Source: Microbulbifer variabilis ATCC 700307
Lineage (GTDB): Bacteria > Pseudomonadota > Gammaproteobacteria > Pseudomonadales > Cellvibrionaceae
Direction of reading: 5' to 3'
DNA length: 64,000 nucleotides
Assembly (NCBI RefSeq): GCF_000380565.1
Contig: NZ_AQYJ01000026.1
Span: 1-64,000, forward strand
Made by a program: the position numbers and the translations under genes. Positions 26,101 to 35,853 of the stretch are shown here, piece after piece (positions within the stretch are counted from its first letter, which is position 1; every line of letters begins with the position of its first letter). Under the pieces are notes generated by a model that was given only the letters and a program-made list of their open reading frames with translations, was not told the origin of the DNA and did no database searches.

Positions 26101-26767
26101 TGTAGGCCATAAAATTGGCAAAGGTGCGCGCGGCGTGCATGGCTTCGCGATCGGAGACCGCATCGCGGCGTCCGCGCAGGGCGCCGTAAAGGCGGCGCAG
26201 GTAGGCCTTTTTCTTGTCGTACTGCTCTACTTTTTCGAACTGCTTGCTTAGGACCTGGTTGAATTTATCCAGCGGCAGCAGGTGTTTGCCGTCGGTGTAA
26301 TCCCGGACAAAATCCCCCATCACCAACTGTTCACCGGGGAATACGAAAAAGCGCAAATCACTTTGGCGGGCCTGGGCGGGTTTGCTGCTGCTATCCAGGT
26401 GCGCGCGAATCCCCATCACTGCGGTAAAAGGCTCAGCGTCGTCTTCACCGCTGGTGGGATGAAAAATACCGGCAATGTAACAGTCGGTGGGCTCGACACG
26501 GGCATAACTGCCGTCGTCACAACCCAGTACATAGGAAGCTAGCGTCCGCACCTGCTTGCCACCGCGCCCGCGCTGGGTGGTTTCATCCTGTCCCGGGTTA
26601 AAGGTAAACAGGGTGTCGTGGGCGGCGGTCATCAATGTCTGGATAGCATCGGCCGCCGTGGTTTTACCGGAACCGTTGCCACCGGAAAACAGGTTGATCG
26701 GGCCGAAATCATATTCCAACTGCGGGATATTGCCCCAGTTAATCAGGATCAGTTTTTTTAGGAACAT
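23120..26767 (-). CDS. jetC: Wadjet SMC ATPase JetC (MksB-like)
   Basis: JetC is the SMC motor that loops circular DNA. The 1215-residue protein has the Walker A GGNGSGKT (29-36) and a long coiled-coil arm. A hinge-like centre carries GYLGGARFSIIVEPEHEARA. The C-terminal head has SGGQLETP (about 1074) and the Walker B LVDEAFSKMDES (about 1112). The N-terminal LILINWGNI is typical of this family. A 155-base gap separates it from jetB, longer than usual for this operon, and its ribosome site is weak (GAAAAG). Confidence 0.95.
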   Translation of the reverse strand: MFLKKLILINWGNIPQLEYDFGPINLFSGGNGSGKTTAADAIQTLMTAAHDTLFTFNPGQDETTQRGRGGKQVRTLASYVLGCDDGSYARVEPTDCYIAGIFHPTSGEDDAEPFTAVMGIRAHLDSSSKPAQARQSDLRFFVFPGEQLVMGDFVRDYTDGKHLLPLDKFNQVLSKQFEKVEQYDKKKAYLRRLYGALRGRRDAVSDREAMHAARTFANFMAYKPVKSINDFVAQEVLEKRDLGDAIRSVSELMKTIHSMEQEARQIVERVSSLEAIAQSVELYREQWLQLRVQEYLCARHRQQRVQKSYLSGKNDQKKLRSDLDNNEREVRVASERVEQLNGQLVELQAQRLGIDALRNKDELEQRINNALSLLSQQHTPMSAEEARWRENREAAEELLNLLNSTSAELEIPAFSDKALVQAIKQVAREEDLPDLHKLLGKDWIDLAALEPLRERAASSEALQNRLFDLLDSSGKAGASDEVSPKEQIAQQASRWEQKVQQLQKQLRTQESRIQHLQANRVRYPQSVEVALAAIREQCPEAEPRVLCDYVEVLDERWQMAIEGYLGGARFSIIVEPEHEARAIRIVRSLPGRNNRARVIQGDKARRDAERLDMPSGSIIELMEFTHKTAEHYLRASYGAVVQVEDEHELRGTRRGLTADGMASGNYSMWRCDMDDAELVFGQGARARALAAQQRAMEQLLEEAAHVNERHQLYRRVTNAVRGLANIKLLSIVDSALAAQREWRSAERALENLDLKDFEQFEQQVDELKAQLKDQQKQLSDLQRKHGSLETKLRSNEKLLYALSGELESLDDAASDSEEMVRRITAIDPTFDAEQVLVTADEQVERAADNFDFSADIESWQGQLEKYSRQLDRAVMEYNATCASVDTLVFEPDIGGGHKDGLFKLISGLGDQVETLRNRLKNNLLVERHDQLLGLKKSFNTTFVTHLCHAIYQSINDGKRVLDDLNKELEHHRFGADRERFRFDYQWVAEFKEYWSFFKAVIELPNLGEEQSLFDTDLAPKHRKVRDRLLSMLLSEDEQVARRELDRISDYRNYRSYEIYKEPEGKEPIALSQYGTGSGGQLETPAYIIRSAAVTSAFRFGESGSHLQMVLVDEAFSKMDESRSKEVIRYLTETLGLQLLFIMPSSKSGPFMDLISNQFVFSKCPSAKPIGQLNTRVYVDRKVCNQERIAELWANHRRTIRQQASLDFMDLVEVEG

Positions 26768-26922
26768 AGTCTTTTCAAAAAAACGGTCTTTTCAAAAGCA
26801 GGGTCTTTTTGCAGGCGGGAAGCCGACACCCCTCTCCGAGGCTCCCGGGGGCGATTTACGCAAACCCGGGCGGTCGAATGTTTTCGATTTTTTATAGCCG
26901 CTACTGCGGCCTCTATTTTCAT

Positions 26923-27687
26923 CTAGGAGGCGGCTTCACTCTCAAACAGGCTGCTATCTTCGACTTCTGGAGTGATGCGTTCGAGCGCTTGCTCTTGTTC
27001 CGCCTCTTCAACCTCATCAATTTCATCAGTCTGAGTAGCCTCGCTCTCCACTGCGTGCAGGGCTTCGCTATCGATCAGCTGGTGCAATACCGACTCGCTG
27101 ACAAAGTGGGCGATGGTCGGGCGCACGCGCAGCCAGACTTCCGCACTGGTCTCCACTTCTTCACTGCTGAACTGCACCAAACGCAGCTGGCGCAATTTCT
27201 TCAACAGATTTTTGCGCTCGGCGTGCTTATCCGGCAGGGACATTTTCAGCAGGTTGCGCATGCCCAGTTCCAGGGCTTCCATCGATAGCGCGGCACAGCC
27301 ACTCTCATCCACCTGCCCTTCCCGCAGCGCTTTATCGTATTCCACGCGCAGGGCGAGAATCGCGGCCACTTCCTGCTGACTGAGGCGGGCGCGGAAGCCG
27401 CCGTGGTGCGGCTCTTCCTGATCCGGCAGACCCGGCACTTCAGCGCCGGGCGGATACACGCGGATAAACTGGAAACGGCTGTCGTGCTGCAAACGCAACC
27501 CCAGCGGGGCCAACCACTCGCGCACCAGCTGCTCGCAGCGCTGGAAGCGATCGTAAAGCGTGGTCTCAATTACGCTTTCATCCCGGCAGATAACGCCGTA
27601 ATCCAACAGGCGTACCAGCAGCTCGGAAAATTCGCTGCGGTTCAGGCGACACTGCGCCAGGGCCTCTTCCAAAGCCTGTTCAATCAC
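26923..27687 (-). CDS. jetB: Wadjet kite-type subunit JetB (MksE; DUF4194)
   Basis: JetB is the winged-helix kite subunit that bridges JetA and the JetC heads. The 254-residue protein starts at GTG 27687, overlapping jetA by 8 bases. It has helical N-terminal segments (IEQALEEALAQCRLNRSEFS) and winged-helix-like segments (LSQQEVAAILALRVEYDKAL). A very acidic tail of about 45 residues (rich in Glu and Asp) follows. The family is assigned from position and general form. Confidence 0.88.
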   Translation of the reverse strand: MIEQALEEALAQCRLNRSEFSELLVRLLDYGVICRDESVIETTLYDRFQRCEQLVREWLAPLGLRLQHDSRFQFIRVYPPGAEVPGLPDQEEPHHGGFRARLSQQEVAAILALRVEYDKALREGQVDESGCAALSMEALELGMRNLLKMSLPDKHAERKNLLKKLRQLRLVQFSSEEVETSAEVWLRVRPTIAHFVSESVLHQLIDSEALHAVESEATQTDEIDEVEEAEQEQALERITPEVEDSSLFESEAAS

Positions 27688-29107
27688 TGTTTTTCAGCTC
27701 CAGGATATATTCGTCAAATTCGGTGAAATAATCATTGCTGGCGATTTCACCGGTAAATTTCACCTGCAGGTCGGCGGCGCCGCTCTGGTTCACCGCCGCC
27801 GCTTCGATCACATGGCTCATAGCGAGCAGATCACGCGCATCGCGCAATGGCAGGTTGCGGCTATTGATCTGGCGGCCGGTGCCGAGGGCATCACTCAGAT
27901 AATCGCGCAGGTTACTGTTGTTGAAATTAAACGCCTGGTCGAGCAGTTGTTGCAGCTCGATCTCGCGACGGTTTTCTTCACCGATGGGGGTTTCATCTTC
28001 GACCCGGGTATTCACCGGCTGGCGGCGATTGCGCTGCCACAGCTGGGTTTGTTTGGGGTCAAACAGGCGCAGCTGGAAGCCACCTAACTGTTCGCCCAGC
28101 TGCTCGAGAATTTGTGTTTTTTGCTGGCTTTCACCGAGGCGCTGGCACAGGTCGGCAAATTCACCTTCGGCCTGGCTGTGCAGGTAGCTGAGCTGGCGGA
28201 TAATAATATCCGCACGCTTGGTAAAGCCCTGTAGTGCGCGGCGCAAAGCGGGCAACTTCACCTCGCAGGCGCGGCGCATGCGGTCCTCGATGGTATCGAG
28301 CATCAGCCACAACAGGGATTGGCCCGGTTGCATCAACTCCGGCAGCAGCTGGCGCAGGCGCTTCTCCCACTCCGCTTTCTGCACATCCTCCTTGCGGCGA
28401 ATGCAGTCAATCACCCGGTTGATGGAGTCGCGATGTTTTTCCACGCTGTCCGCAGACAGTCGGATAGCCAGGTCCGGCTGGAAGCGGCTCTCCATAAAGG
28501 AGAAAAACTCATCGGTGGCCTGTTGCACCAGCAATTGGGCCTCCACCTCCCGCACCATTTCTCGCTTGCGCTCTTCCAGCTCGGCGATCATATCGGTGAA
28601 ATCCGCCACGATACGCTCGGAGTATTCCCAGGCATCGATCAAGTCGTGGATTTCACCTCGGCTGGCAAAGGCTTCCAGGGCATTTAAGGTGTTGCGGGTA
28701 TTGCGGTGACGGGTGCGCACGCGGGTGCCGTTCACTTCAACCAGCGGCTGAGTAAAAAGGCGGCCCCGGCGGCTAAACGGATAGGTGGCGGTGAGCGTGG
28801 CACTATCTACCTGCTTCTCCAGCCAACCGAATTCCACCAGGCTGTTCAATACCCAGACGGCCTGGTCGCGCAGGTTGCGGAAGCGGCCCTCGGGGTCCTG
28901 CACTCCATCTTCACTATCGAGTTGGGGCGCGCGGGTCAGGGCCTCGGCAAAAATTTCCAAAATCTGTTCGCGCAGCAAAGACTCACCGTAGTCAGCCTTG
29001 GCGGTGTACAGACGCTCATACAAAAGACGCAAGCATTCAACCACCTGTTCGCGGTATTTACCGGTCAGCGGGCGGAAGAAGTGCTGGTAGGAATCGACGA
29101 AGAACAA
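27680..29107 (-). CDS. jetA: Wadjet kleisin subunit JetA (MksF; DUF3375)
   Basis: JetA is the kleisin that closes the SMC ring. The 475-residue protein begins FFVDSYQHFFRPLTGKYREQ, typical of MksF/JetA. A winged-helix region (LRDQAVWVLNSLVEFGWLEK) and long central helices follow, then a C-terminal domain ending FTGEIASNDYFTEFDEYILE. The start is a TTG at 29107 because a stop lies two codons upstream and no ATG follows nearby. The ribosome site is weak, which suggests low expression. First gene of the operon, 15 bases after a small lipoprotein gene. Confidence 0.93.
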   Translation of the reverse strand: MFFVDSYQHFFRPLTGKYREQVVECLRLLYERLYTAKADYGESLLREQILEIFAEALTRAPQLDSEDGVQDPEGRFRNLRDQAVWVLNSLVEFGWLEKQVDSATLTATYPFSRRGRLFTQPLVEVNGTRVRTRHRNTRNTLNALEAFASRGEIHDLIDAWEYSERIVADFTDMIAELEERKREMVREVEAQLLVQQATDEFFSFMESRFQPDLAIRLSADSVEKHRDSINRVIDCIRRKEDVQKAEWEKRLRQLLPELMQPGQSLLWLMLDTIEDRMRRACEVKLPALRRALQGFTKRADIIIRQLSYLHSQAEGEFADLCQRLGESQQKTQILEQLGEQLGGFQLRLFDPKQTQLWQRNRRQPVNTRVEDETPIGEENRREIELQQLLDQAFNFNNSNLRDYLSDALGTGRQINSRNLPLRDARDLLAMSHVIEAAAVNQSGAADLQVKFTGEIASNDYFTEFDEYILELKNSD

Positions 29108-29122
29108 CGACTATAGGCCCGC

Positions 29123-29311
29123 TTATTCCTCTTCCGGCTTTTGGTTGAAGACACAGTACTTGGTGTAGTCGCCCGCATCATTCATGGTCCATTGTCCCTT
29201 AGGCACACTGTCCATTTTTTTACACCAGGCATCGGAGCCACGCTTGGGTTCACAAGCTGTCAGGGTTACCACTGCGACAATAGAGATGATCAAGACAAAT
29301 ACTTTTTTCAT
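29123..29311 (-). CDS. Small lipoprotein, DUF3012
   Basis: The 62-residue protein has a lipoprotein signal (VTLTAC, lipid Cys at residue 20). Its DUF3012 body has two further cysteines (DAWCKKMDSVPKGQWTMND, DYTKYCVF). It is probably held at the outer membrane facing the periplasm. It lies only 15 bases before jetA and may share its transcript. It is likely a host gene unrelated to defence. Confidence 0.85.
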   Translation of the reverse strand: MKKVFVLIISIVAVVTLTACEPKRGSDAWCKKMDSVPKGQWTMNDAGDYTKYCVFNQKPEEE

Positions 29312-29415
29312 AGTTTGCTTCTACAAATGAAATTCGGATGATACCCCAACCCCAATTACCTATTTGAAATGAGGGCGGGAAAGAGCTTGAGTGTTCCTAT
29401 TGATTAAGAGGCACC

Positions 29416-30792
29416 TTACTCTCGGCGCCACTTGGTACCTTCTCGACTATCCTCTAGTACTACACCCTTAGATTTTAACTCCTCCCGAATCTCATCGGCA
29501 CGGGCAAAGTCTCGATTTTTCTTGCTCTGTACACGCTCTTCAATCAGCGCTTCAATTTCCTCAGCAGAAACAGACTCCTCTCCACCACGGGCCTGCTTGA
29601 ACCAGGCTTCCGGGTCCTGCTGCAAAATACCGAGCATTTCACCGGCAGCCAGCAGTAAACTTTTTAAGCGCGCTTTGTCAGCATCTTCAGCCTTGTTCAG
29701 GTCACGGGCGATCTGATGCAGTTCACTGATGGCGATGGGCGTATTCAGATCATCTTCCAGCGCTTTGATAAAGGCGCTGCCACCCAAATCTGCAGCTCCA
29801 GCCTCAACGGCTTCGGTTTCACGCAGGGCACCGTAGAGGGTGTCCAAGGTTCGCCAAGCTTGATCGAGTAAGTCAGCACTGAAGTTCAGTTCAGAGCGAT
29901 AATGAGCGGACAGCAACGCAAAACGCAGAACTTCACCGGGGTACAATTCAAGCAAATCTTTAACCATGCGGAAGTTGCCCAAAGACTTGGACATTTTCTC
30001 GCCGTCGATATTGACGTAGCCGTTGTGCATCCAGTAGCGCACAAAGTCGACACCATTGGCGCAGCAGCTTTGGGCGCGCTCGTTTTCATGGTGAGGGAAA
30101 GTCAGGTCGCGACCACCGCCATGGATATCGATGGTATCACCCAGATGCTTCTTGATCATGGCCGAGCACTCCAGGTGCCAACCCGGACGACCACGCCCCC
30201 AGGGGCTGTCCCAACCGGGCTCTTCATCTGAGGAAGGCTTCCACAGTACGAAGTCACCGGCGTATTTTTTGTAAGGTGCCACTTCCACACGCGCACCGGC
30301 GAGCATATCGTCAAGGGAGCGCTTGGAAAGCTGGCCGTATTCCTGCATGGACTCCACTGCGAACAGCACATGCCCCTCTGCAGCGTAGGCATGGCCTTTC
30401 TCCAGCAGGCTTTCGATCATCGCGATCATTTCCGGCAAGTGCTGGGTGGCGTAGGGTACAATATCCGGCTCCAGGTTATTGAGCGCGGCCATATCCTCGT
30501 AGTAAGCCTGGGCATAGCGCGCCGACAGCACGCCGATTTCCTCGCCATTATCCCGCGCGGTTTTCATGATTTTGTCGTCAATATCGGTGATATTGCGCGC
30601 GTAAATCACATCGCTGAAGTTTCTTTTCAGCACCCGGTACAGGGTGTCGAACACCACCACAGGGCGGGCATTGCCAATATGCACACGGTTGTACACGGTG
30701 GGGCCACACACATACATGCGCACCTGATCTTCCACCAATGGTACGAAGGGTTCTTTCTTCCCGGAAAACGTGTTGTAGACCTGTAGAGACAT
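29416..30792 (-). CDS. cysS: Cysteinyl-tRNA synthetase
   Basis: CysS charges tRNA-Cys. I start at ATG 30792 ([21 protein letters not shown] upstream), giving 458 residues, the normal bacterial length. Zinc and ATP-binding motifs are present: [18 protein letters not shown] (HIGN class I motif), [12 protein letters not shown] and [10 protein letters not shown], and the KMSKS motif as [10 protein letters not shown]. Its start lies about 90 bases after glnS on the same strand, so both are likely cotranscribed. Confidence 0.96.
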   Translation of the reverse strand: MSLQVYNTFSGKKEPFVPLVEDQVRMYVCGPTVYNRVHIGNARPVVVFDTLYRVLKRNFSDVIYARNITDIDDKIMKTARDNGEEIGVLSARYAQAYYEDMAALNNLEPDIVPYATQHLPEMIAMIESLLEKGHAYAAEGHVLFAVESMQEYGQLSKRSLDDMLAGARVEVAPYKKYAGDFVLWKPSSDEEPGWDSPWGRGRPGWHLECSAMIKKHLGDTIDIHGGGRDLTFPHHENERAQSCCANGVDFVRYWMHNGYVNIDGEKMSKSLGNFRMVKDLLELYPGEVLRFALLSAHYRSELNFSADLLDQAWRTLDTLYGALRETEAVEAGAADLGGSAFIKALEDDLNTPIAISELHQIARDLNKAEDADKARLKSLLLAAGEMLGILQQDPEAWFKQARGGEESVSAEEIEALIEERVQSKKNRDFARADEIREELKSKGVVLEDSREGTKWRRE

Positions 30793-30883
30793 CTTTTCTC
30801 TCGAATTCTTTTTGCTGCCTGGGGCGGGCCGCTCACTGACCCACCCAACGAAACTGCCGTTTAGACAGTTACTGGTTTTGCTA

Positions 30884-32557
30884 CTACTTGCTTTGTTCTT
30901 TCGCCCAGCTGTCGCGCAGGCCAATGGTACGGTTAAATACCGGTGCTTCCGCACTGCCATATTTGCTGTCGCGACAGAAATAGCCGTTGCGCTCGAACTG
31001 GTAGCCCTGCTCCGGCTCCGCCTTGGCCAGGCCGATCTCTGCCTTACAGCCTTTTAGGATTTGCAGGTTGTCCGGGTTTACGCAGTCGAGGAAATTCTTA
31101 CCGCCGGCATCCGGCGATGCATCATTGAACAGGCGATCGTAGAGACGCACTTCGCAACCGACATTGTTATCGGCAGATACCCAGTGAATAACGCCCTTTG
31201 GCTTAACACCGTCGGCCGGGTCTTTACCCAAGGTATCGAGATCAACTGAGCAGATCACCTCAACAATTTCACCGGCATCATTCTTCACGACTTCTTCGGC
31301 AAAGATCACATAGGCGTTACGCAAACGTACCTTTTTGCCCAACACCAGGCGCTTGTACTTCTTGTTGGCCTCTTCGCGGAAGTCGTCTTTCTCGATATAG
31401 AGGGTGCGCCCAAACGGAAGCTCACGAGCCGGCAGGTCATCGCGTACCGGGTGGCCGGGTGCTGACAGCATCTCTTCCTGGCCTTCTGGGTAATTCTTCA
31501 GAGTGATCTTCAGTGGTTCCATCACACACATAGCGCGGGGGGCATTTTTGTCCAGGTCGTCGCGAATGCTGTATTCCAACATGCTCACATCTACGACGGA
31601 ATCAGAGCGGGTTACGCCGATCATCTCGCAGAAATTACGGATTGAAGCTGGCGTAAAGCCGCGACGGCGCATACCGGAAAGTGTCGGCATACGGGGATCA
31701 TCCCAGCCGTCTACATGCCCTTCGTCTACCAGCTGCTTGAGTTTGCGCTTGGATACCACCGTGTAGTTGAGGTGCAGGCGTGCAAATTCATACTGGCGCG
31801 GGCGTGAAGGCACCGGCAGATTCTCGATCAACCAGTCGTATAGCGGCTTGTGATCTTCAAACTCCAGGGTACAGATAGAGTGACTGATGCCCTCAATCGC
31901 ATCACATTGGCCGTGGGCAAAATCGTAGCTGGGATAAATGCACCACTTGTCACCGGTCTGGTGGTGAGCCATTTTCTTTATACGATAAATGATCGGGTCG
32001 CGCAGATTAATATTGGGCGCTGCCATATCGATCTTGGCGCGCAGGCTGCACTGGCCCTCTTCCATTTCACCATTGCGCATCTTTTCAAACAGCGCCAAAT
32101 TATCTTCCACAGAGCGATCACGGTAGGGACTATTTTTACCCGGCTCCTTGAGCGTGCCACGGTAGTGGCGAGCCTCTTCAGCAGACAAGTCACAGACATA
32201 GGCCTTGCCTTCTTTAATCAGGTGTAGGGCCCATTCATATAATTGGTCAAAATTATCCGAAGAGTATTTAGCTTTACCGTTCCATTCGAAGCCCAGCCAG
32301 GAAACATCGCGCTTGATTGCGTCGACAAACTCTTCCTCTTCCTTGGCAGGGTTAGTGTCGTCAAAGCGTAGATTACAGGTACCGCCAAACTCCTGTGCCA
32401 GACCAAAATTCAAACAAATAGATTTGGCGTGGCCAATGTGCAGATAACCGTTCGGCTCAGGTGGAAAGCGGGTTGCCACTTGAGTCACCCGACCCTCGGC
32501 CAGGTCTTCGCGGATAAGGTTCTGTAAAAAGTGAGCGGGCTTGCTCTCGGATGTCAT
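30884..32557 (-). CDS. glnS: Glutaminyl-tRNA synthetase
   Basis: GlnS charges tRNA-Gln. The 557-residue class I enzyme has the HIGH motif in [16 protein letters not shown] and the KMSKS counterpart as VVSKRKL. A C-terminal anticodon-binding barrel ends in [14 protein letters not shown]. Length matches the E. coli enzyme. It diverges from ppiB across about 200 bases, the same order as in pseudomonads (cysS, glnS, ppiB, lpxH). Confidence 0.96.
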   Translation of the reverse strand: MTSESKPAHFLQNLIREDLAEGRVTQVATRFPPEPNGYLHIGHAKSICLNFGLAQEFGGTCNLRFDDTNPAKEEEEFVDAIKRDVSWLGFEWNGKAKYSSDNFDQLYEWALHLIKEGKAYVCDLSAEEARHYRGTLKEPGKNSPYRDRSVEDNLALFEKMRNGEMEEGQCSLRAKIDMAAPNINLRDPIIYRIKKMAHHQTGDKWCIYPSYDFAHGQCDAIEGISHSICTLEFEDHKPLYDWLIENLPVPSRPRQYEFARLHLNYTVVSKRKLKQLVDEGHVDGWDDPRMPTLSGMRRRGFTPASIRNFCEMIGVTRSDSVVDVSMLEYSIRDDLDKNAPRAMCVMEPLKITLKNYPEGQEEMLSAPGHPVRDDLPARELPFGRTLYIEKDDFREEANKKYKRLVLGKKVRLRNAYVIFAEEVVKNDAGEIVEVICSVDLDTLGKDPADGVKPKGVIHWVSADNNVGCEVRLYDRLFNDASPDAGGKNFLDCVNPDNLQILKGCKAEIGLAKAEPEQGYQFERNGYFCRDSKYGSAEAPVFNRTIGLRDSWAKEQSK

Positions 32558-32765
32558 AGGTTTCTCGTTACAGCTGTGCGAATGTAAACGGCCGATTATA
32601 GCCTAGTTGGGCCACAGAATATCGAATTTGAAAAGGCTGCTACCAATCAATTGGTTGGCGGCGTTCACTTTTTAGGCAATCGGCACCGATCTGCTATCGC
32701 AGCATTTTACAGCTACGGACTACAAGGTATCATGCCGCCCCAAATCAACCCTTATAGGACACTTT

Positions 32766-33275
32766 ATGATCACCCTGCACACTACCCACGGAGATATCTC
32801 TATCGAACTGGATTTCGACAAGGCCCCAAAGACTGCTGCCAACTTCCTGCAGTACTGTCGTGATGACTTTTATACTGGGACCATTTTCCACCGGGTGATC
32901 GACAACTTCATGATCCAGGGCGGCGGTATGACCCCCGAAATGGAGCAGAAGGAAACCCGCGAGTCCATCGAGAACGAAGCCGACAACGGCCTGAAAAATG
33001 ATACTGGCACCCTGGCCATGGCACGCACTATGGATCCACATTCCGCCAGCTCACAGTTCTTTATTAATGTTAAAGACAATGATTTCCTGAATTTCCGCAG
33101 CAAAGATGCACAGGGCTGGGGCTACTGCGTTTTCGGCAAGGTGACCGATGGTATGGACGTTGTAAACAAGATCAAGAGCGTGAAAACCGGCAGCAAAGGC
33201 TTCCATCAGGATGTACCCATGGAAACCATTGAGATCACTGGTGTCAGCATTTCTGACAACTACGCCGGCAAGTAA
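32766..33275 (+). CDS. ppiB: Peptidyl-prolyl cis-trans isomerase B
   Basis: PpiB is a cytoplasmic cyclophilin that speeds proline isomerisation. The 169-residue protein has the family core: [36 protein letters not shown] and [18 protein letters not shown] short AGAC-type leader precedes the ATG. It is followed after 35 bases by lpxH. Confidence 0.95.
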   Translation: MITLHTTHGDISIELDFDKAPKTAANFLQYCRDDFYTGTIFHRVIDNFMIQGGGMTPEMEQKETRESIENEADNGLKNDTGTLAMARTMDPHSASSQFFINVKDNDFLNFRSKDAQGWGYCVFGKVTDGMDVVNKIKSVKTGSKGFHQDVPMETIEITGVSISDNYAGK

Positions 33276-33310
33276 TTTCTCGGGTCCATTCAGACTCTAA
33301 GGCGGGGACA

Positions 33311-34036
33311 TTGTCTACTTATTTAATTTCTGATTTGCACCTCGACGAGGGACGCCCAGATATTACCAGGGCTTTCTTTGATTTCCTGCGCGGTCCAGCC
33401 GCCGGTGCCGAAGCACTGTATATTCTCGGCGACTTCTTCGAGGCCTGGATTGGCGATGACGACGATGCCCCGCTGATTGATGAGGTTGTCCGGGAACTCA
33501 GCCACTACACTGATACCGGTGTAGAATTGTACTTGATGCACGGCAACCGCGATTTCCTGCTAGGTACTGATTTCGCCCAGCGTGTTGGTGCAGTGCTTTT
33601 ACAAGACCCTACCGCTCTCTCCCTTGCCGGCCACCAGGCCCTACTGATGCATGGCGATAGCCTGTGCACTTTAGACGAGGAATATATGGCGTTTCGCCGC
33701 CAGGCCCGCGACAGTAACTGGCAGCAGGCGCTGCTGGCCAAGCCTCTTGAAGAGCGTCGTGCTATTGCCGCACAGATCCGCGCCGCCTCCAAGGCGATGA
33801 ACAGCCGCAAAGCAGAAGACATCATGGACGTAACTCCTGAGGAGGTGGAAAGGGTAATGCGCGAGCACAATGTGGACACCCTGATCCACGGCCATACTCA
33901 CAGGCCCGGGCGCCACAACCTTGACGTTGACGGAACTCCGGCAGAGCGCATCGTACTTGGGGACTGGGACCGCTTTGGCTGGTGCTTGAAAGCGGGCAAG
34001 GACTCGCTGGAGTTGATCCACTGGCCTATAGGCTGA
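33311..34036 (+). CDS. lpxH: UDP-2,3-diacylglucosamine diphosphatase
   Basis: LpxH makes lipid X, a lipid A precursor, at the inner membrane. The 241-residue metallophosphatase has SDLHLDEGRPD, ILGDFFEAWIGDDD, MHGNRDFLLG and IHGHTHRPGRH, which hold the two-metal ligands. The start is a TTG at 33311 preceded by AAGGCGGGG; the next in-frame start would remove the first metal motif. Its stop abuts the stop of the convergent epimerase gene. Confidence 0.94.
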   Translation: MSTYLISDLHLDEGRPDITRAFFDFLRGPAAGAEALYILGDFFEAWIGDDDDAPLIDEVVRELSHYTDTGVELYLMHGNRDFLLGTDFAQRVGAVLLQDPTALSLAGHQALLMHGDSLCTLDEEYMAFRRQARDSNWQQALLAKPLEERRAIAAQIRAASKAMNSRKAEDIMDVTPEEVERVMREHNVDTLIHGHTHRPGRHNLDVDGTPAERIVLGDWDRFGWCLKAGKDSLELIHWPIG

Positions 34037-34963
34037 TCAGCACTGCTTGAGGCTATGCTCTTCCCGCACGGCCTCAACCAGCTCCCGCAGGCTCTCCCAC
34101 AAGCGCTTCTCTCCCCCGAAGCGAAATCCCTTGCATCTTAAATAGGCACAATCCAACACTGCCGGCCCCATCCCCTGTACTGCTGATGGCAGTGGCCCAC
34201 GCGCGCCCGAAATCGACTGGATAATTTCCGCCACTTCGCGATTGCTTATTATTCGGTCGCTGCAGTTTATCGCATGGCCGCGAGCATCTTTCGCCTCCAG
34301 TAATAATTCCACTGCCCTGGCTACGTCTGTGCCGTGCACCTCGGTGGCATTCCTTCCCTGGGAATAGCGCTTCTCTCTGATAATCGCACAAGCAATGTCA
34401 TACCACTTACTGCGCACTAACGGATTTACCACACCGTAAACACCAGTCAGGCGCAAGGACACCGCGTGCCAATTTCTTTGCCCGGCCCAAGCAGATACCA
34501 TAGCCTCTACAGCAGACTTATATGCCCCATAGAAAGTTTCCGGCTGGGTTGCACCATCCTCGCATAGGTCGCCACGTAACTGTCCTGTGGCATAGACTGC
34601 ACGACTGGAAAGAAATATGAATTTTTTTACCCCGGCATCGTGGGCCATCTGCATCAATGCCAGAGTGCGATTCAAATTCGACTCCAGGAAGCCGGTAAGG
34701 TTGCCCCCCTCCCCACCACGATATCGCCCCGGCAAATGCTCGAAAGCCCCATGGACCACCACATCGAGTCCTTCGACAAACCCGGAAAGTACCTGATCGC
34801 TCGACATAGTACCGCAGGTCCATTCAAGCCTGCTGTCACCGCCGAAAATCTCAGATTTCCATAAGGAGCGTGACAATCCTCTCACTTGGCACTCTCTCCG
34901 CAGGAAATGCCTGACAATAAATTGCCCCACATATCCACTGGCGCCGGTGATACCAATTCTCAC
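34037..34963 (-). CDS. NAD-dependent epimerase/dehydratase (extended SDR)
   Basis: The 308-residue protein has the nucleotide-binding GASGYVG, the catalytic FLSSRAVY strand and YGAYK (YxxxK). A substrate half ends with RLTGVYGVVNPLVR and HGTDVARAVELLL. Such enzymes change nucleotide sugars, or reduce linear substrates in secondary metabolism. It overlaps the glycosyltransferase gene by 4 bases, so both act in one pathway. The substrate is unknown. Confidence 0.85.
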   Translation of the reverse strand: MRIGITGASGYVGQFIVRHFLRRECQVRGLSRSLWKSEIFGGDSRLEWTCGTMSSDQVLSGFVEGLDVVVHGAFEHLPGRYRGGEGGNLTGFLESNLNRTLALMQMAHDAGVKKFIFLSSRAVYATGQLRGDLCEDGATQPETFYGAYKSAVEAMVSAWAGQRNWHAVSLRLTGVYGVVNPLVRSKWYDIACAIIREKRYSQGRNATEVHGTDVARAVELLLEAKDARGHAINCSDRIISNREVAEIIQSISGARGPLPSAVQGMGPAVLDCAYLRCKGFRFGGEKRLWESLRELVEAVREEHSLKQC

Positions 34964-35790
34964 GAGATTCCTCCATTAGGCTGAAGCTGTTGCGCACGAC
35001 TCAATTGATCCAATTGACCGCTGATATCCCGTCCCTCATAAACCGCCCACCACAAATCAATCAGTGGTTTGAGCTGCTTAGCTTTAGGGTGTGCTTGTTG
35101 CCAAGGCTTCTCGTACTGGTAGTGAATCACATGGATACTGCTCCACTGCCATAGTTGTGGCAGATTCAGGTACAAATACTGCAGGGCATTGTAGATGTAA
35201 GGCAGTCCATGCCATCTGGAAAAGAAAGTCTCAAGAAAGGTTTGATCTGTGCGCCGCCAAAAAACACCGGGGCGATCCAGCTCTGCCAACATTCTCTGAT
35301 AGGTTGCCTCACTCGGTACGGCAGTGAATGAACCTGAGTTCATTCGGTGGAAGCCATCCAACCCCTCATAGAGGTTGGGGGCCGCGCAAAACTCCGGGAA
35401 TGTCATCAGGTGGTCGATATTACGCAACAACAAAATATCTGCATCGAGAAAAAAAACTTTTTCGTACTCAGTCAACCCCCACAGTGCCAGCTTGCAGAAA
35501 TTATTCAAGGGATTATGAAATTCGGGCTTTTTCCCTTTATTAAAAGGAGCGCGCCTATGTAAGGCCTCACGTCCATGCCGAAGGGTAAATTCATCAGAAA
35601 GTGAAGGAGGGCGCACCTCCCGTACAATACAGCCCGCCTGCTCAAGAGGACGACTGTCACAACTGCCAGCAACCACCATGCATACCAGGGGATGAATACT
35701 GCCAACCCGATCCAGGGAGCGCTTCAAAGCAGTGGCGCCGATTACATAATCTGGACTGTTTACAAGGGTAACAAAGGCACATCGTGACAT
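34960..35790 (-). CDS. GT8-type glycosyltransferase (glycogenin-like)
   Basis: The 276-residue protein fits the GT8 fold: N-terminal CAFVTLVNSPDYVIGATALK, the metal-binding DAD at residues 116-118 (KVFFLDADILL), MNSGSFTAVPS, DQTFLETFF and a C-terminal HVIHYQYEKPWQ. GT8 enzymes move a sugar from a nucleotide donor with retention. I prefer ATG 35790; a TTG directly after the previous stop (35853) would add 21 hydrophobic residues. It lies between the condensation-domain gene and the epimerase gene. Confidence 0.82.
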   Translation of the reverse strand: MSRCAFVTLVNSPDYVIGATALKRSLDRVGSIHPLVCMVVAGSCDSRPLEQAGCIVREVRPPSLSDEFTLRHGREALHRRAPFNKGKKPEFHNPLNNFCKLALWGLTEYEKVFFLDADILLLRNIDHLMTFPEFCAAPNLYEGLDGFHRMNSGSFTAVPSEATYQRMLAELDRPGVFWRRTDQTFLETFFSRWHGLPYIYNALQYLYLNLPQLWQWSSIHVIHYQYEKPWQQAHPKAKQLKPLIDLWWAVYEGRDISGQLDQLSRAQQLQPNGGIS

Positions 35791-35853
35791 AGCAACAACT
35801 GTCAAAACTTGAGGCAGTACGACTATTACCAGTACAGCTTGGGCACAAGCCAA

